15,995 nucleotides of DNA from Aquifex aeolicus (GCA_015662815.1 DQTK01000146.1:1-15995), one strand, 5' to 3'. Positions 1-7,302 are shown, numbered from the stretch's first letter. Notes: generated by a model from the letters alone, not told the origin. Program-made: numbers and translations.

Positions 1-265
1 ATCAAAGCATTTTGACGCTCATTCCCGCGAGCTATTTCCCCTATTCAATTGCCAAGAAACCCAAAATTTAACTCACTACAATACTACAATAACACAGCAA
101 TATTATATCTAAATTTTTGCAAGGATGAGACTGTTTAAAAAAGTAAGAGCTATATTGGTTTGGCGAAGCTTGTATGTTTTGGCTAAACTCTCTGCTCAAA
201 TTCTAACTCCCCTAATTATTAAACGGACTCATAGATTAACTGTTAACAACCCTGAATAGTATATT
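1..265. other. Non-coding edge region, no supportable gene
   Basis: AT-rich stretch downstream of holB and reaching the window edge. It contains a 44-codon plus-strand open frame (125-259) with no clear Shine-Dalgarno and no recognisable family. On the minus strand there is a TATAAT-like hexamer near 106-111 without a good -35. A weak inverted repeat (GCTC...GAGC, 4-bp arms) lies near 17-32. None is strong enough to call. The region could hold the end of an RNA or the 3' flank of a gene outside the window. Confidence 0.3.
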
Positions 266-1192
266 TCAGGATGAAAGCTGAGAAGATATATGCACCAGCC
301 ACAAACCTCCGTTTATTCCTCTGGGAATACCTTCTTTGAATATTCTTATTTTATCGAGTATAGAGGAATACTGTTCTACGTTTTCCCTATCCTTCAGAGC
401 TTTTTCTGTGAGGAAATGTTCCAAAAGGTCAAGAAAAAGCCTCTGTTTATCCGTATCCCACTTTTCAAATTCCGTAGCTATCTTAAAAACTTCCAGCGGG
501 TCGTTTTTTAGAAAATTAGTAACCTTTTCAACCAGTTTTCTATTCTCTTTTAAGAGAATAGCCTTCTTCAAACTTCCACCCGATAGTCTCGCCAAGACTT
601 CATCTACACCGGCTAGTTTTTTTATCTCAGGAACAGAGAAGCCTTTGAACTCTACTTGAAATGTTCTTGAAAGGATGGTCGGAAGTATTGCAGAACGTTT
701 ATTCGTTGTAAGTATAAATGTGGTATCGGGAGGAGGTTCTTCAAGAACCTTTAAAATAGCATTAGCTGATTGATTAGTCATTGTGTGGGCGTCATCCACA
801 ATTATCACTTTCCTTTTGCTTAGAGCCGGCTTTATATGGGCAAATTCTTTTACCTTTCTTATTTGGTCTATCTTTATATAATTTCCGTGTGGAATTACCA
901 TAATAAAATCAGGATGTTCACCCATAAGGTAGACAAATTGTTTCTTTCCATCCTTATCCTCGTAAACTTTTAAATCCTCTATCTCTTCCTTGAAAAACTT
1001 ATCCGTAAACTCCGAAATGTATCTGCATGAAGGACACTCTCCGCATCCCCAGGTGATTTTATTTTGGCAAAGTAAACCTTTGGAAAAATCAAGTGCAGTT
1101 TTCGTCTTTCCACTACCTTCCTTGCCGTAAAAGAGTAGTCCTCCGGGCACTCTTCCCAGCTTAAAAATCTTTTCTAGGAAGACTCTTTCCAT
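266..1192 (-). CDS. holB: DNA polymerase III delta' subunit (clamp-loader ATPase-like)
   Basis: Clamp-loader subunit that works with tau/gamma and delta to load the beta sliding clamp during replication. The 308-residue product has a P-loop (GKEGSGKT, about residues 23-30) and a four-cysteine zinc module (C42, C50, C53, C56). It also has a Walker-B-like VIIVDDAH (about 129-136), the NAILKVLEEPP segment (about 144-154) and a sensor/arginine-finger stretch ILSRTF with R176, where the family usually reads SRC. The intact P-loop is a gamma/tau trait that some bacterial delta' proteins keep. The short length and the absence of domains IV-V argue against DnaX. It starts at ATG 1192, 39 bp from the divergent proA start, with no clear Shine-Dalgarno. 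It is the only gene on its strand here. Confidence 0.85.
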   Translation of the reverse strand: MERVFLEKIFKLGRVPGGLLFYGKEGSGKTKTALDFSKGLLCQNKITWGCGECPSCRYISEFTDKFFKEEIEDLKVYEDKDGKKQFVYLMGEHPDFIMVIPHGNYIKIDQIRKVKEFAHIKPALSKRKVIIVDDAHTMTNQSANAILKVLEEPPPDTTFILTTNKRSAILPTILSRTFQVEFKGFSVPEIKKLAGVDEVLARLSGGSLKKAILLKENRKLVEKVTNFLKNDPLEVFKIATEFEKWDTDKQRLFLDLLEHFLTEKALKDRENVEQYSSILDKIRIFKEGIPRGINGGLWLVHISSQLSS

Positions 1193-1231
1193 CGAGATTA
1201 TTAATTTAAACGCAATTTATAATTTAAAGTT
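1193..1231. promoter_or_regulatory. Divergent holB/proA promoter gap; proA -10 box at 1218-1223
   Basis: The 39-bp AT-rich gap between the two start codons must contain both promoters. A perfect TATAAT on the plus strand (1218-1223) ends 8 nt before the proA ATG, which would put transcription initiation at or within a base or two of the start codon. No Shine-Dalgarno is visible, so a leaderless proA mRNA is inferred. No convincing -35 is seen 16-18 bp upstream. On the minus strand a TAATAAT-like run sits about 5-8 nt before the holB ATG, and a TATAAA lies further upstream. Either could serve holB. Confidence 0.45.
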
Positions 1232-2563
1232 ATGACTGCCCTGAATGAAGAAATTCTAAGCTATATAGAAGAGAAGGTAGAAAAGGCAAGAAATACCCTC
1301 AGAGAACTTACTTCTTTGGAAACTTCTGTCAAAAATGCTACCCTTTTAAAAATCGCGGAGCTCATTGACAAGAATCGCGATTATATAAAAGAGGAAAATA
1401 AAAAGGATGTAGAAAAAGCTAAAGAAATGGGTCTCAGGTCTGCTGTGATAGATAGGCTGATTCTAAACGACAGGAGAATAGACGGCATGATAAAGGTTCT
1501 AAGAGATGTAGCAAGTCTCCCCGACCCGGTGGGTGAAATCGTAAAGATGTGGAATCTGCCTAACGGCTTGAAAGTCGGCAGGATGAGAGTTCCGTTGGGA
1601 GTAATATTCATAGTTTACGAATCGAGACCAAACGTTACCATAGAAGCAAGTTCTCTTTGTATGAAATCGTCAAATGCGGTGATCCTGAGAGGCGGAAAAG
1701 AAGCAATACACTCGAATGGTGCTTTAGTTGCTCTAATAAAGGAGGTTTGTAGAGAAACGGGTTTTCCGGAAGAAGCAATTCAGTTTATAGATAGGCAGGA
1801 GAGGGAAATCGTTTGGGAATTACTCAAAATGGAAGGAAAAATAGATGTGGCTATTCCTCGAGGAGGCGAAAGTCTTATAAAAGCGGTGGTAGAACACGCA
1901 AAGGTACCAGTAATAAAACATTACAAGGGAGTATGTAACATCTACGTGGACGAAGAAGCAAATCTACAAAAGGCATATCACATAGTGTACAACGCTAAAG
2001 TTCAAAGACCTTCCGTATGTAATGCAGTTGAAAACTTGATTATAAACAGAAAAATACTCAGGGAATTTTTCCCGAAAATGGCTTACTACTTGGGAAAAGC
2101 CGGTGTAGAACTCAGGTGTGATGAAGAAAGTCTGGAAATCATTAAAAATGAACCAAAACTTTCTTTTGTGAACGCTAAACTTGCTACAGAGGAGGACTAC
2201 TACGAGGAATTTTTGGATCTCATACTCACAGTAAAAGTAGTTAGCGATATTGATGAAGCAATAGCGTTTATAGAGAAGTACGGCTCAAAACATTCCGATG
2301 CAATAATTACGGAGAATTACTCAAAAGCTATGAAATTTTTAAGAGAAGTGGATTCTGCTGCAGTTTACGTAAATGCATCTACGCGCTTTACCGATGGAAA
2401 CGAATTCGGATTAGGTGCTGAAATGGGAATATCCACGGATAAGATACATGCAAGGGGACCTATGGCTCTTGAAGAACTCACTATTCCCAAGTTCGTGATT
2501 CTAGGTGAAGGACAAATAAGAGATAACTTTGGGGTACCAAAAGGATGGCTTGAAGAGTTTTGA
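1232..2563 (+). CDS. proA: Gamma-glutamyl phosphate reductase
   Basis: NADPH-dependent reduction of gamma-glutamyl phosphate to glutamate-5-semialdehyde, the second step of proline synthesis from glutamate, in the cytoplasm. The 443-residue product belongs to the aldehyde dehydrogenase superfamily. Visible are the VPLGVIFIVYESRPNVT cofactor-binding stretch (about 120-136), AVILRGGKEA (about 149-158), the catalytic cysteine C263 in VQRPSVCNAVE, and the C-terminal ProA signature VYVNASTRFTDG followed by EFGLGAEMGIST. At about 20 residues over the common length it carries slight N-terminal and internal extension. The partner kinase proB is not in the window. The start sits 8 nt after a TATAAT box. 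The next gene begins 30 bp downstream and probably shares the transcript. Confidence 0.95.
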   Translation: MTALNEEILSYIEEKVEKARNTLRELTSLETSVKNATLLKIAELIDKNRDYIKEENKKDVEKAKEMGLRSAVIDRLILNDRRIDGMIKVLRDVASLPDPVGEIVKMWNLPNGLKVGRMRVPLGVIFIVYESRPNVTIEASSLCMKSSNAVILRGGKEAIHSNGALVALIKEVCRETGFPEEAIQFIDRQEREIVWELLKMEGKIDVAIPRGGESLIKAVVEHAKVPVIKHYKGVCNIYVDEEANLQKAYHIVYNAKVQRPSVCNAVENLIINRKILREFFPKMAYYLGKAGVELRCDEESLEIIKNEPKLSFVNAKLATEEDYYEEFLDLILTVKVVSDIDEAIAFIEKYGSKHSDAIITENYSKAMKFLREVDSAAVYVNASTRFTDGNEFGLGAEMGISTDKIHARGPMALEELTIPKFVILGEGQIRDNFGVPKGWLEEF

Positions 2564-2582
2564 AAACTATATTCAGAAGGAG

Positions 2583-2590
2583 GGAGGTGA
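2583..2590 (+). promoter_or_regulatory. Strong Shine-Dalgarno (GGAGGTGA) for the 2594 gene
   Basis: GGAGGTGA, preceded by further AGGAGG sequence, lies 3 nt before the ATG at 2594. This near-perfect anti-16S match fixes the start and contrasts with proA, cstA and metG, whose starts lack any such motif. Confidence 0.7.
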
Positions 2591-2593
2591 AAC

Positions 2594-3010
2594 ATGTCCG
2601 AGAGAAGACCGATAAGAGATATAGTTAACAAATGTGTGACAAAGGTGGAAGAACATTACAAACTAAAAGAGCTTTATCACCAGCTAAGTCAGGGACTGAA
2701 TGTAGATGACGTTCTTCAGGAAACCGTTGAGGACTATAAAGAGAAAATGGAAAGGTACATACTCGAAGTTTTGGAAGAAGTGAAACGCTGTCAGGAGATG
2801 GTGGAAAGCTTACACACTGAACAGAAGAAGGATGCTGAAGAGGAATTAAGAGAATGTGAAGAAGACCTTTACTGTACAATAGCCGAATTGTTTGAGTTGT
2901 ATCATTTTTTCAGAGAGTTAGAAACATTGAGTAAAGAGCAGATAAACGAAGCTGTAAGTATCCCCGTGGATATTATCTACAATCTACTTATAAAATTAAA
3001 TAAAGCTTAG
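2594..3010 (+). CDS. Small helical Cys/His-containing protein, unknown function
   Basis: I do not recognise this family. The 138-residue product has no signal peptide and no membrane segment. It is dominated by charged, heptad-like helical sequence, especially residues 25-115, so a helical bundle or coiled coil is likely. Cysteines at 14, 66, 88 and 94 and histidines at 21, 29, 74 and 104 fall within the predicted helices. They could bind metal or form disulfides, but this is inference. The start is set by an excellent Shine-Dalgarno (2583-2590). It follows proA by 30 bp on the same strand, so co-transcription is plausible. Its TAG overlaps the TAA of the convergent tatC by 4 bp. Real coding is supported by the ribosome site, coherent amphipathic composition and tight fit between neighbours. 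Confidence 0.75.
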   Translation: MSERRPIRDIVNKCVTKVEEHYKLKELYHQLSQGLNVDDVLQETVEDYKEKMERYILEVLEEVKRCQEMVESLHTEQKKDAEEELRECEEDLYCTIAELFELYHFFRELETLSKEQINEAVSIPVDIIYNLLIKLNKA

Positions 3011-3762
3011 GCTTTTTGTATCTCTTTACCTTTTTCTTTTCTCCTTGCCAATTTTCCTAGAAGAATTGAAATTTCGTAAAGGGCTATAAGGGGTATTGCC
3101 ATAAGAATTTGCGTTGATGCATCGGGTGCAATTATAGCTCCTATAATAAAGGCCACAACTATGAAGTATTTTCTAAATTGACCTAACTGTTCCGGAGTGA
3201 TTACTCTTGCTCTTTGAAGGACATACAGAACTATAGGCATTTCAAAAGCTATCCCAAAGGCTATTACCATTTTTAGGACAAAACCGATATACATATCTAC
3301 GGAAAGATAAGGAGTTGCCATCAATTGAGAAAAACCAAGACCTAGTAAAAACTTGAGTGCTAAAGGAAGGACTATAAAGTATGCAAACCCGGCACCTAAA
3401 ATGAATAAAATAATTGAGCCTAACAGTAGCGGGATAAAGACCCTTTTTTCATGGGGATAAAGCGCAGGTTCTATAAATCTCCACATCTGGTAGAGGATTA
3501 CCGGTGAAGCGATGACGAAGCCCACAGCTAAAGAAATCTTTATAAGAATAAATAGAGGTTCTGTCGGAGAAAGGGTTATTAGTTCAACCTCTGGATAGGA
3601 TTTTAGAACGGGCTCCTTTAGAACTTCGAATACGTATTTAGCAAAGTAGAAAGCTACTCCTGAAGCTATTAGAAAAGCTATTATGGAAACTATTAAGCGA
3701 TACCTAAGTTCCCTCAGATGTTCTATCAGGGGCATTTCCGGAAGTTTTTCCCTGTTGTTCAT
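3007..3762 (-). CDS. tatC: Sec-independent protein translocase TatC
   Basis: Inner-membrane core of the twin-arginine translocase, binding the twin-arginine signals of folded substrates. The 251-residue product has the TatC hallmarks: IEHLRELRYRL near the N-terminus (about 13-23), LSPTEPLFILIK in the first periplasmic cap (about 64-75), SPVILYQMWRFIEPALYPHE (about 86-105), FGIAFEMP with the conserved intramembrane glutamate E174, and IAPDASTQ (about 211-218). Six membrane helices fit. From memory it is a close variant of the A. aeolicus TatC of known structure, whose E165 equals E174 here if numbering starts at M10. The ATG at 3762 is favoured over M10 by an AGGAGGAGAAGG ribosome site at 3769-3780. 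The start lies inside the upstream tat gene, a 59-bp overlap that suggests translational coupling. Confidence 0.95.
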   Translation of the reverse strand: MNNREKLPEMPLIEHLRELRYRLIVSIIAFLIASGVAFYFAKYVFEVLKEPVLKSYPEVELITLSPTEPLFILIKISLAVGFVIASPVILYQMWRFIEPALYPHEKRVFIPLLLGSIILFILGAGFAYFIVLPLALKFLLGLGFSQLMATPYLSVDMYIGFVLKMVIAFGIAFEMPIVLYVLQRARVITPEQLGQFRKYFIVVAFIIGAIIAPDASTQILMAIPLIALYEISILLGKLARRKEKGKEIQKA

Positions 3763-4075
3763 CTTTTACCTTCTCCTCCTTTTTATCCCTTTTAGCAACT
3801 TTTTCTTCTTCTTCAGAACCTTCATACACATCTTCCAGTTCTTCCTTTAGCTCCTGAGAAATATCGTCCGGTAAAACCTCTTCTTCTTTCATCCTCTTTT
3901 CCTCTTCAAGGATTTTTTTGTTAAACTCCTCAACATAGGCTTCCATTCTTATCTGGTCTATGAGATCTCTGGCCTGTCTTGCGAATTCCCCCAGCTTCGT
4001 AGCGAGGTTTAGCATCCCTTCCGGTCCTAACAGGAGAAATGCTATGATAAGGATAAGTAAGAGCTGAAGTTCCAT
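3704..4075 (-). CDS. tatB: Twin-arginine translocase TatA/TatB-like subunit
   Basis: Single-span Tat component paired with TatC. The 123-residue product has an N-terminal membrane helix (about 3-16), the Gly-Pro hinge (G17-P18 in LLLGPEGML), an amphipathic helix (about 20-45) and a long, highly charged Glu/Lys-rich tail ending in a Gly/Ser/Thr-rich stretch. The short hydrophobic helix, GPE motif and long acidic tail favour TatB over TatA, but the two are hard to separate by eye and a single TatA-type protein may do both jobs. The downstream 59 bp overlap tatC in another frame, so the last 20 or so residues are constrained by tatC coding. The ATG at 4075 sits 7 nt after a minus-strand TATAAT and has no obvious Shine-Dalgarno. 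Confidence 0.85.
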   Translation of the reverse strand: MELQLLLILIIAFLLLGPEGMLNLATKLGEFARQARDLIDQIRMEAYVEEFNKKILEEEKRMKEEEVLPDDISQELKEELEDVYEGSEEEEKVAKRDKKEEKVKDEQQGKTSGNAPDRTSEGT

Positions 4076-4095
4076 TTCTTTTATTATAAATAAAT
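4076..4095. promoter_or_regulatory. Overlapping divergent -10 boxes for tatB and cstA
   Basis: Only 20 bp separate the two ATGs. The minus strand has TATAAT at 4088-4083, 7 nt before the tatB ATG. The plus strand has TATAAA at 4085-4090, 5 nt before the cstA ATG. The two hexamers share most of their bases, so the promoters should compete, and any -35 would lie inside the opposite gene's coding sequence. No convincing -35 is seen. Both transcripts are inferred to be leaderless or nearly so. Confidence 0.45.
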
Positions 4096-5763
4096 ATGAA
4101 CGTATTACCTATAATAGCGATAGCTTTACTCATTTACGCTTTTGGCTATTTTGTCTACTTAAAATATCTCTCGGAAAGGGTCTTTGAACTAAATGATAAG
4201 AACCCCACTCCCGCTCGTGAAATTAATGACGGGGTTGACTTTGTCCCTACAAATAAGTGGATTTTATTGGGACACCACTTTACCTCTATTACAGGTGCAG
4301 GTCCTATAGTAGGACCCGCAATAGCGGTAATATGGGGTTGGCTTCCGGCTTTTATCTGGGTAGTCCTAGGTGCGGTATTTGTCGGTGCGGTACATGACTT
4401 TACAGCCCTTGTTACTTCAATACGCCATAAAGGCAGGTCCATAGGAACTATACTGGGTGAATATGTCGGTGAAAAGGCAAGGGTTTTATTCCTTTTACTT
4501 CTTCTAGCCATTGCTATACTTGTGAATGCTGTTTTTGCTTACGTTATATCTTTGCTATTTGTAAGATTTCCGAGCAGTGTAATTCCGGTGTGGCTTGTTG
4601 TTCCCTTAGCAATAATATTTGGGTTTAGTGTATACAGGCTCAAGGTAAATTTTCTTATCCTTACATTAGTATTCTTAGGAATTTTGTATTTTGGGATATA
4701 CATCGGAAGTCTATTTCCGGTTGATATAAAACCTGTAGCGGAAATTTTCGGTATATCTCCTATAATGTTTTGGATATTTATATTATTCTTGTATGCATTC
4801 TTTGCTTCATCTCTACCCGTTTGGGTTCTTCTCCAGCCCAGAGACTTTCTTAACGGGCTACAACTGTTGGTTTTACTAATCCTTCTTTATATTGGTGCTA
4901 TAGTAGCAAATCCTAAAATAGTGGCTCCTGTGGTAAACCTAAATCCTGAAGGAGCACCTCCTATATTCCCGTTTTTGTTTATAACAATAGCCTGTGGGGC
5001 GTTGAGCGGTTTCCACGCGTTGGTTTCCTCGGGAACTTCTTCAAAACAGCTTGCTAAGGAAACGGATGCAAGAACCGTAGGATATTTAGGGTTTCTGGGG
5101 GAAAGTTCCCTAGCCCTTGCGGTAATAATGGCAACTACTGCCGGAATAGCTATATTTTCCGCCGATAAGTTTCACGAGCTTTACTCATCTTGGTCCTCTA
5201 TAAAATCCTCGAGTATAGTTGCTGTTGTAGAAGGCGGGGCTAACTTACTCTACTCCATAGGGATACCTCTTACATTCGGAAAAACGGTAATAGCAACTTT
5301 AATAGTTCTCTTTGCCGCAACTACTATGGATACAAGCGTAAGAATCCAGAGATACATATTGAATGAGCTCGGGGAAATATATCGTATAAAGCTTCTTTTA
5401 AATCCATGGGTGGCTTCCGCGGTAGCGGTTTTTTCTTCTATGACTCTTGTTCTTTCCAAAGAAGGGGGAAAGGGGGGAATGGTATTTTGGTCCGTTTTCG
5501 GAGCTGCAAATCAACTCCTCGCCGGATTAGCCTTTCTTGTGGGTTACCTCTATCTGAGAAGGTCTAACAAGCCTACTCTACCGATATTAATTCCCATGAT
5601 ATCTGTTCTCTTTATTACTTCCCTTGCTATGGTCATTAACGCTTGGAACAATCTTATAAAAGGTGATATGCTTCTCTTCAGTGTAAGTTTTATAATTCTT
5701 CTGTTGGAGTTATTTATCGTATTTGAATCTGTCAAAGCTACCAAAAAGGTTGCTACTCTCTAG
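4096..5763 (+). CDS. cstA: CstA-family peptide/pyruvate transporter
   Basis: Multi-pass inner-membrane transporter of the carbon-starvation (CstA/BtsT) family, known members of which take up peptides or pyruvate. The 555-residue product begins with a membrane helix and then shows the family blocks: DGVDFVPTNKWILLGHHFTS then ITGAGPIVGPAIAVIWGW (about 46-82), FVGAVHDFTAL (about 95-105), PVWVLLQPRDFLN (about 241-253), and IACGALSGFHALVSSGTSSK followed by ETDAR (about 298-326). About 15 membrane helices are expected. It is shorter than E. coli CstA (about 700 residues), like many CstA homologues outside the enterics. The substrate cannot be told from sequence. Its promoter appears to be shared back-to-back with tatB; no Shine-Dalgarno is seen. 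Nothing on this strand follows in operon. Confidence 0.92.
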   Translation: MNVLPIIAIALLIYAFGYFVYLKYLSERVFELNDKNPTPAREINDGVDFVPTNKWILLGHHFTSITGAGPIVGPAIAVIWGWLPAFIWVVLGAVFVGAVHDFTALVTSIRHKGRSIGTILGEYVGEKARVLFLLLLLAIAILVNAVFAYVISLLFVRFPSSVIPVWLVVPLAIIFGFSVYRLKVNFLILTLVFLGILYFGIYIGSLFPVDIKPVAEIFGISPIMFWIFILFLYAFFASSLPVWVLLQPRDFLNGLQLLVLLILLYIGAIVANPKIVAPVVNLNPEGAPPIFPFLFITIACGALSGFHALVSSGTSSKQLAKETDARTVGYLGFLGESSLALAVIMATTAGIAIFSADKFHELYSSWSSIKSSSIVAVVEGGANLLYSIGIPLTFGKTVIATLIVLFAATTMDTSVRIQRYILNELGEIYRIKLLLNPWVASAVAVFSSMTLVLSKEGGKGGMVFWSVFGAANQLLAGLAFLVGYLYLRRSNKPTLPILIPMISVLFITSLAMVINAWNNLIKGDMLLFSVSFIILLLELFIVFESVKATKKVATL

Positions 5764-6098
5764 CTTCTTTTCAAACTTTCCTTTATCAATATAAAGGAAG
5801 TAAAGATTGTGAGGAGTGAACTGACGTAGAAACTGAAGAGTTTCAAATAAATAAAATCTTCCCATGAAAAACCTAATAAAAAAACCACTTGAGGTTTCAA
5901 CTATGGGAAATATTACGAGGAAAAGCATCAGTAAGATTTTAAATCTCAAAGGAATAAAAAGAAAAAAAAATGAGAAAGAGTAAAGTAAAAAATTGAGATG
6001 TTCAGTATGTGAAGATGAAAAATCTTTACAAGCCCTTCAAAACTTTTAGATTTTAAAAATTTATCTGGGTTTCCCAAGTAGGGCTCTTTAATAGATTA
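5710..6098 (-). pseudogene. Frameshifted remnant of a small membrane protein
   Basis: Two overlapping open frames join into one plausible protein. The upstream frame (about 6095-5949) reads SIKEPYLGNPDKFLKSK, then SFEGLVKIFHLHIL and a hydrophobic run. The downstream frame (to TAA at 5710) continues with FKILLMLFLVIFPIVETSSG, then FLRQFTPHNLYFLYIDKGKF. They meet at a run of nine T on the minus strand (5961-5969), where one extra T would restore the frame. The upstream frame also has no start codon and is closed by TAA at 6098. The product would have at least two membrane helices, the first with an FHLH motif. I do not recognise the family. The last 54 bp overlap the cstA 3' end antisense. An alternative is chance open frame, but the continuous sense across the homopolymer argues for decay. 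Confidence 0.42.
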
Positions 6099-6144
6099 TG
6101 TCGACAGTTCTATTTTTTTCCTTAAATAGAAAAAAAATTTAAAA

Positions 6145-6161
6145 ATACGATGGGTGAGAAA
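6145..6161 (+). repeat. Interspersed repeat copy L (ATACRMTGRGTGAGAAA)
   Basis: ATACGATGGGTGAGAAA. Its flanks also resemble the copy at 8824-8840. Read on the minus strand, about 31 of 35 aligned positions match from the CCCTTA stretch through GTATTTTTAAA, with a 3-nt gap. It lies directly upstream of the membrane-protein remnant. Confidence 0.6.
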
Positions 6162-6410
6162 TTAAGGGAGAACAAAGGAAGCAATTTCCAAAGCAGGGAG
6201 GTAAACAAGCAAACAAATGAAATTTCTCCAGCCATTCAGTTCTAAAAATCTTCACTTTTGAAAACAGTTCCTTAGGTCCCTCTATAACCTCTATCCGCTA
6301 AAACCCTATGCTTACTAAACGACTCTCTTAAATACCTTTAATCTCCCTGCCAAAAATTTGACTTAGTTTCTCTATCAGTTCTTTTGCTCCATACTTTCCT
6401 TGTTTTACTT

Positions 6411-6427
6411 TTTCTCACCCAGTGTAT
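6411..6427 (-). repeat. Interspersed repeat copy R (ATACRMTGRGTGAGAAA)
   Basis: Minus strand ATACACTGGGTGAGAAA, inverted relative to copy L. It abuts a perfect 14-bp palindrome ATGATTTAAATCAT at 6425-6438, which ends 3 bp from the apbE stop codon. Confidence 0.6.
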
Positions 6428-6441
6428 GATTTAAATCATAA

Positions 6442-7302
6442 TCATCTTAGGATTAAATACTCAAAGAAGCCTTTAAAATTTCCGTTAACGTATATACTTC
6501 CATCCTTAAAGAGAATTAAAGCACCTACTTCAGGGAATTTTTTCATAATTCTCTTTCTTACTTCCTCAGGTGCCGAAAATAACACTGTTGCGAGAGCATC
6601 GGTAATTGTGCAGTTTCTATGAGCTACAGTTACCTGGACTACATTTTTTCCTTTCCCGATAATGTGTTTCCTAAAGTAATTGCCCGAGGTAGAAAGACAT
6701 AAATCTCTTTTATTTACTCCTTTCCGCGAAGATTTTGCCGTTCAAAGGATTATAGATAGTGAGTATGCGTTTTCAAATCGCCGGCAAGAGCAAGAAAACC
6801 TTTTTTAGTTTTTAAAAATTCGTAGGCTTTTTCTATAGCATACCCCTTACCTATACCTCCCAGGTTCAGAGCCATAAATTTTCCCTTTAGAAAAACTTCT
6901 TTCTCCTTTTCATTCAATACTAAGTTCCTATAGTTTATTAAGGCTTTTGCCTTTTCGGGTGGGATAAGATTCTCCATTTTGTAATTTATCGTATAACTTC
7001 CCACTGTAGGGTCGAAGAAGCCATCAGTTTTTTCAGCTATTTCAAAAGAGATTTTTAAAACTTCAAAGGTTTCCTCGGAAACTCTTACTGCTCTTATACC
7101 TGCATTTCTATTTATTTTTGAAATCTCGGAATTTTCTATATAATGGGAAAGTTTTTTTTCCAGACTCTTCATATACCTGCACAGTTCTATTTCCTTATCT
7201 TCCAGTTCACCCACAATCAGATAAGTTCCCATTAGGTAAAAAAAACCTTTCTGCTGAAACAAAGCCGGTAAGGAGAAAGAGAAAGGAAAATAGAAATCTC
7301 AT
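6442..7302 (-). pseudogene. apbE: FAD:protein FMN transferase (ApbE family), three frameshifts
   Basis: ApbE attaches FMN to target proteins outside the cytoplasmic membrane. Four consecutive frames join into about 285 residues. The first begins at ATG 7302, overlapping the metG stop as ATGA, with a signal peptide MRFLFSFLFLLTGFVSA that lacks a lipobox cysteine. Next comes an N-terminal frame with SLEKKLSHY, ISKINRNAG, TDGFFDPTVG and LGGIGKGYAIEKA, ending in LALAGDLK. A short frame, IYNPLNGKIFAERSK, follows. The last frame has LSTSGNYFRKHII and ITDALATVLF, and ends at TGA 6442. Each junction needs removal of one base: in the T8 run at about 7238-7245, the A4 run at about 6771-6774, and near 6710-6714. 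The usual HIIDPxTG motif is reduced to HIIGKG, as if a few codons were also lost. No intact protein is expected unless slippage or sequence error restores the frame. Confidence 0.8.

Larger units (their letters stand above)
6145..6427. mobile_element. Decayed insertion-sequence relic bounded by inverted repeats
   Basis: The ends 6145-6161 and 6411-6427 are inverted copies of ATACRMTGGGTGAGAAA (15 of 17 identical). Between them the minus strand carries short protein-like fragments in shifting frames, in the order expected of a transposase. These are KYGAKELIEKLSQIFGREIK (about 6396-6337), RYLRESFSKHRVLADRGYRG (about 6337-6278), whose ADRGY resembles the second Asp motif of DDE transposases, and LNGWRN in the downstream part. 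At 283 bp it could encode no complete transposase, so it would be an internally deleted or MITE-like copy. No target duplication is evident, and a related repeat elsewhere extends past these ends, so the true boundary is uncertain. Confidence 0.35.

Noticed and set aside
125..259. 44-codon plus-strand ORF beginning MRLFKKVRAILVWRS
   Set aside because: No ribosome site, no recognisable family, and open frames of this length are expected by chance in AT-rich DNA.
290..659. Two plus-strand ORFs antisense to holB
   Set aside because: They are shadows of holB, which has full family motifs on the minus strand.
3735..3737. Alternative TatC start at internal M10
   Set aside because: Possible and perhaps used in related annotations, but the ATG at 3762 has the better Shine-Dalgarno.
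5970..5993. Plus-strand ATG followed by codons for RKSKVKN, similar to the minus-strand start of the relic near 6417
   Set aside because: Only about 17 of 22 bases match in A-rich DNA, followed at once by a stop; also antisense to the membrane-protein remnant.
5764..6441. CRISPR array or tRNA gene in the gene-poor stretch
   Set aside because: No regularly spaced direct repeats and no cloverleaf-like sequence; only the three-copy dispersed repeat and gene remnants.
6422..6622. 66-codon plus-strand ORF beginning MYDLNHNH
   Set aside because: Antisense to the apbE C-terminal frame, whose STSGNY and TDALATVLF motifs are the better explanation.
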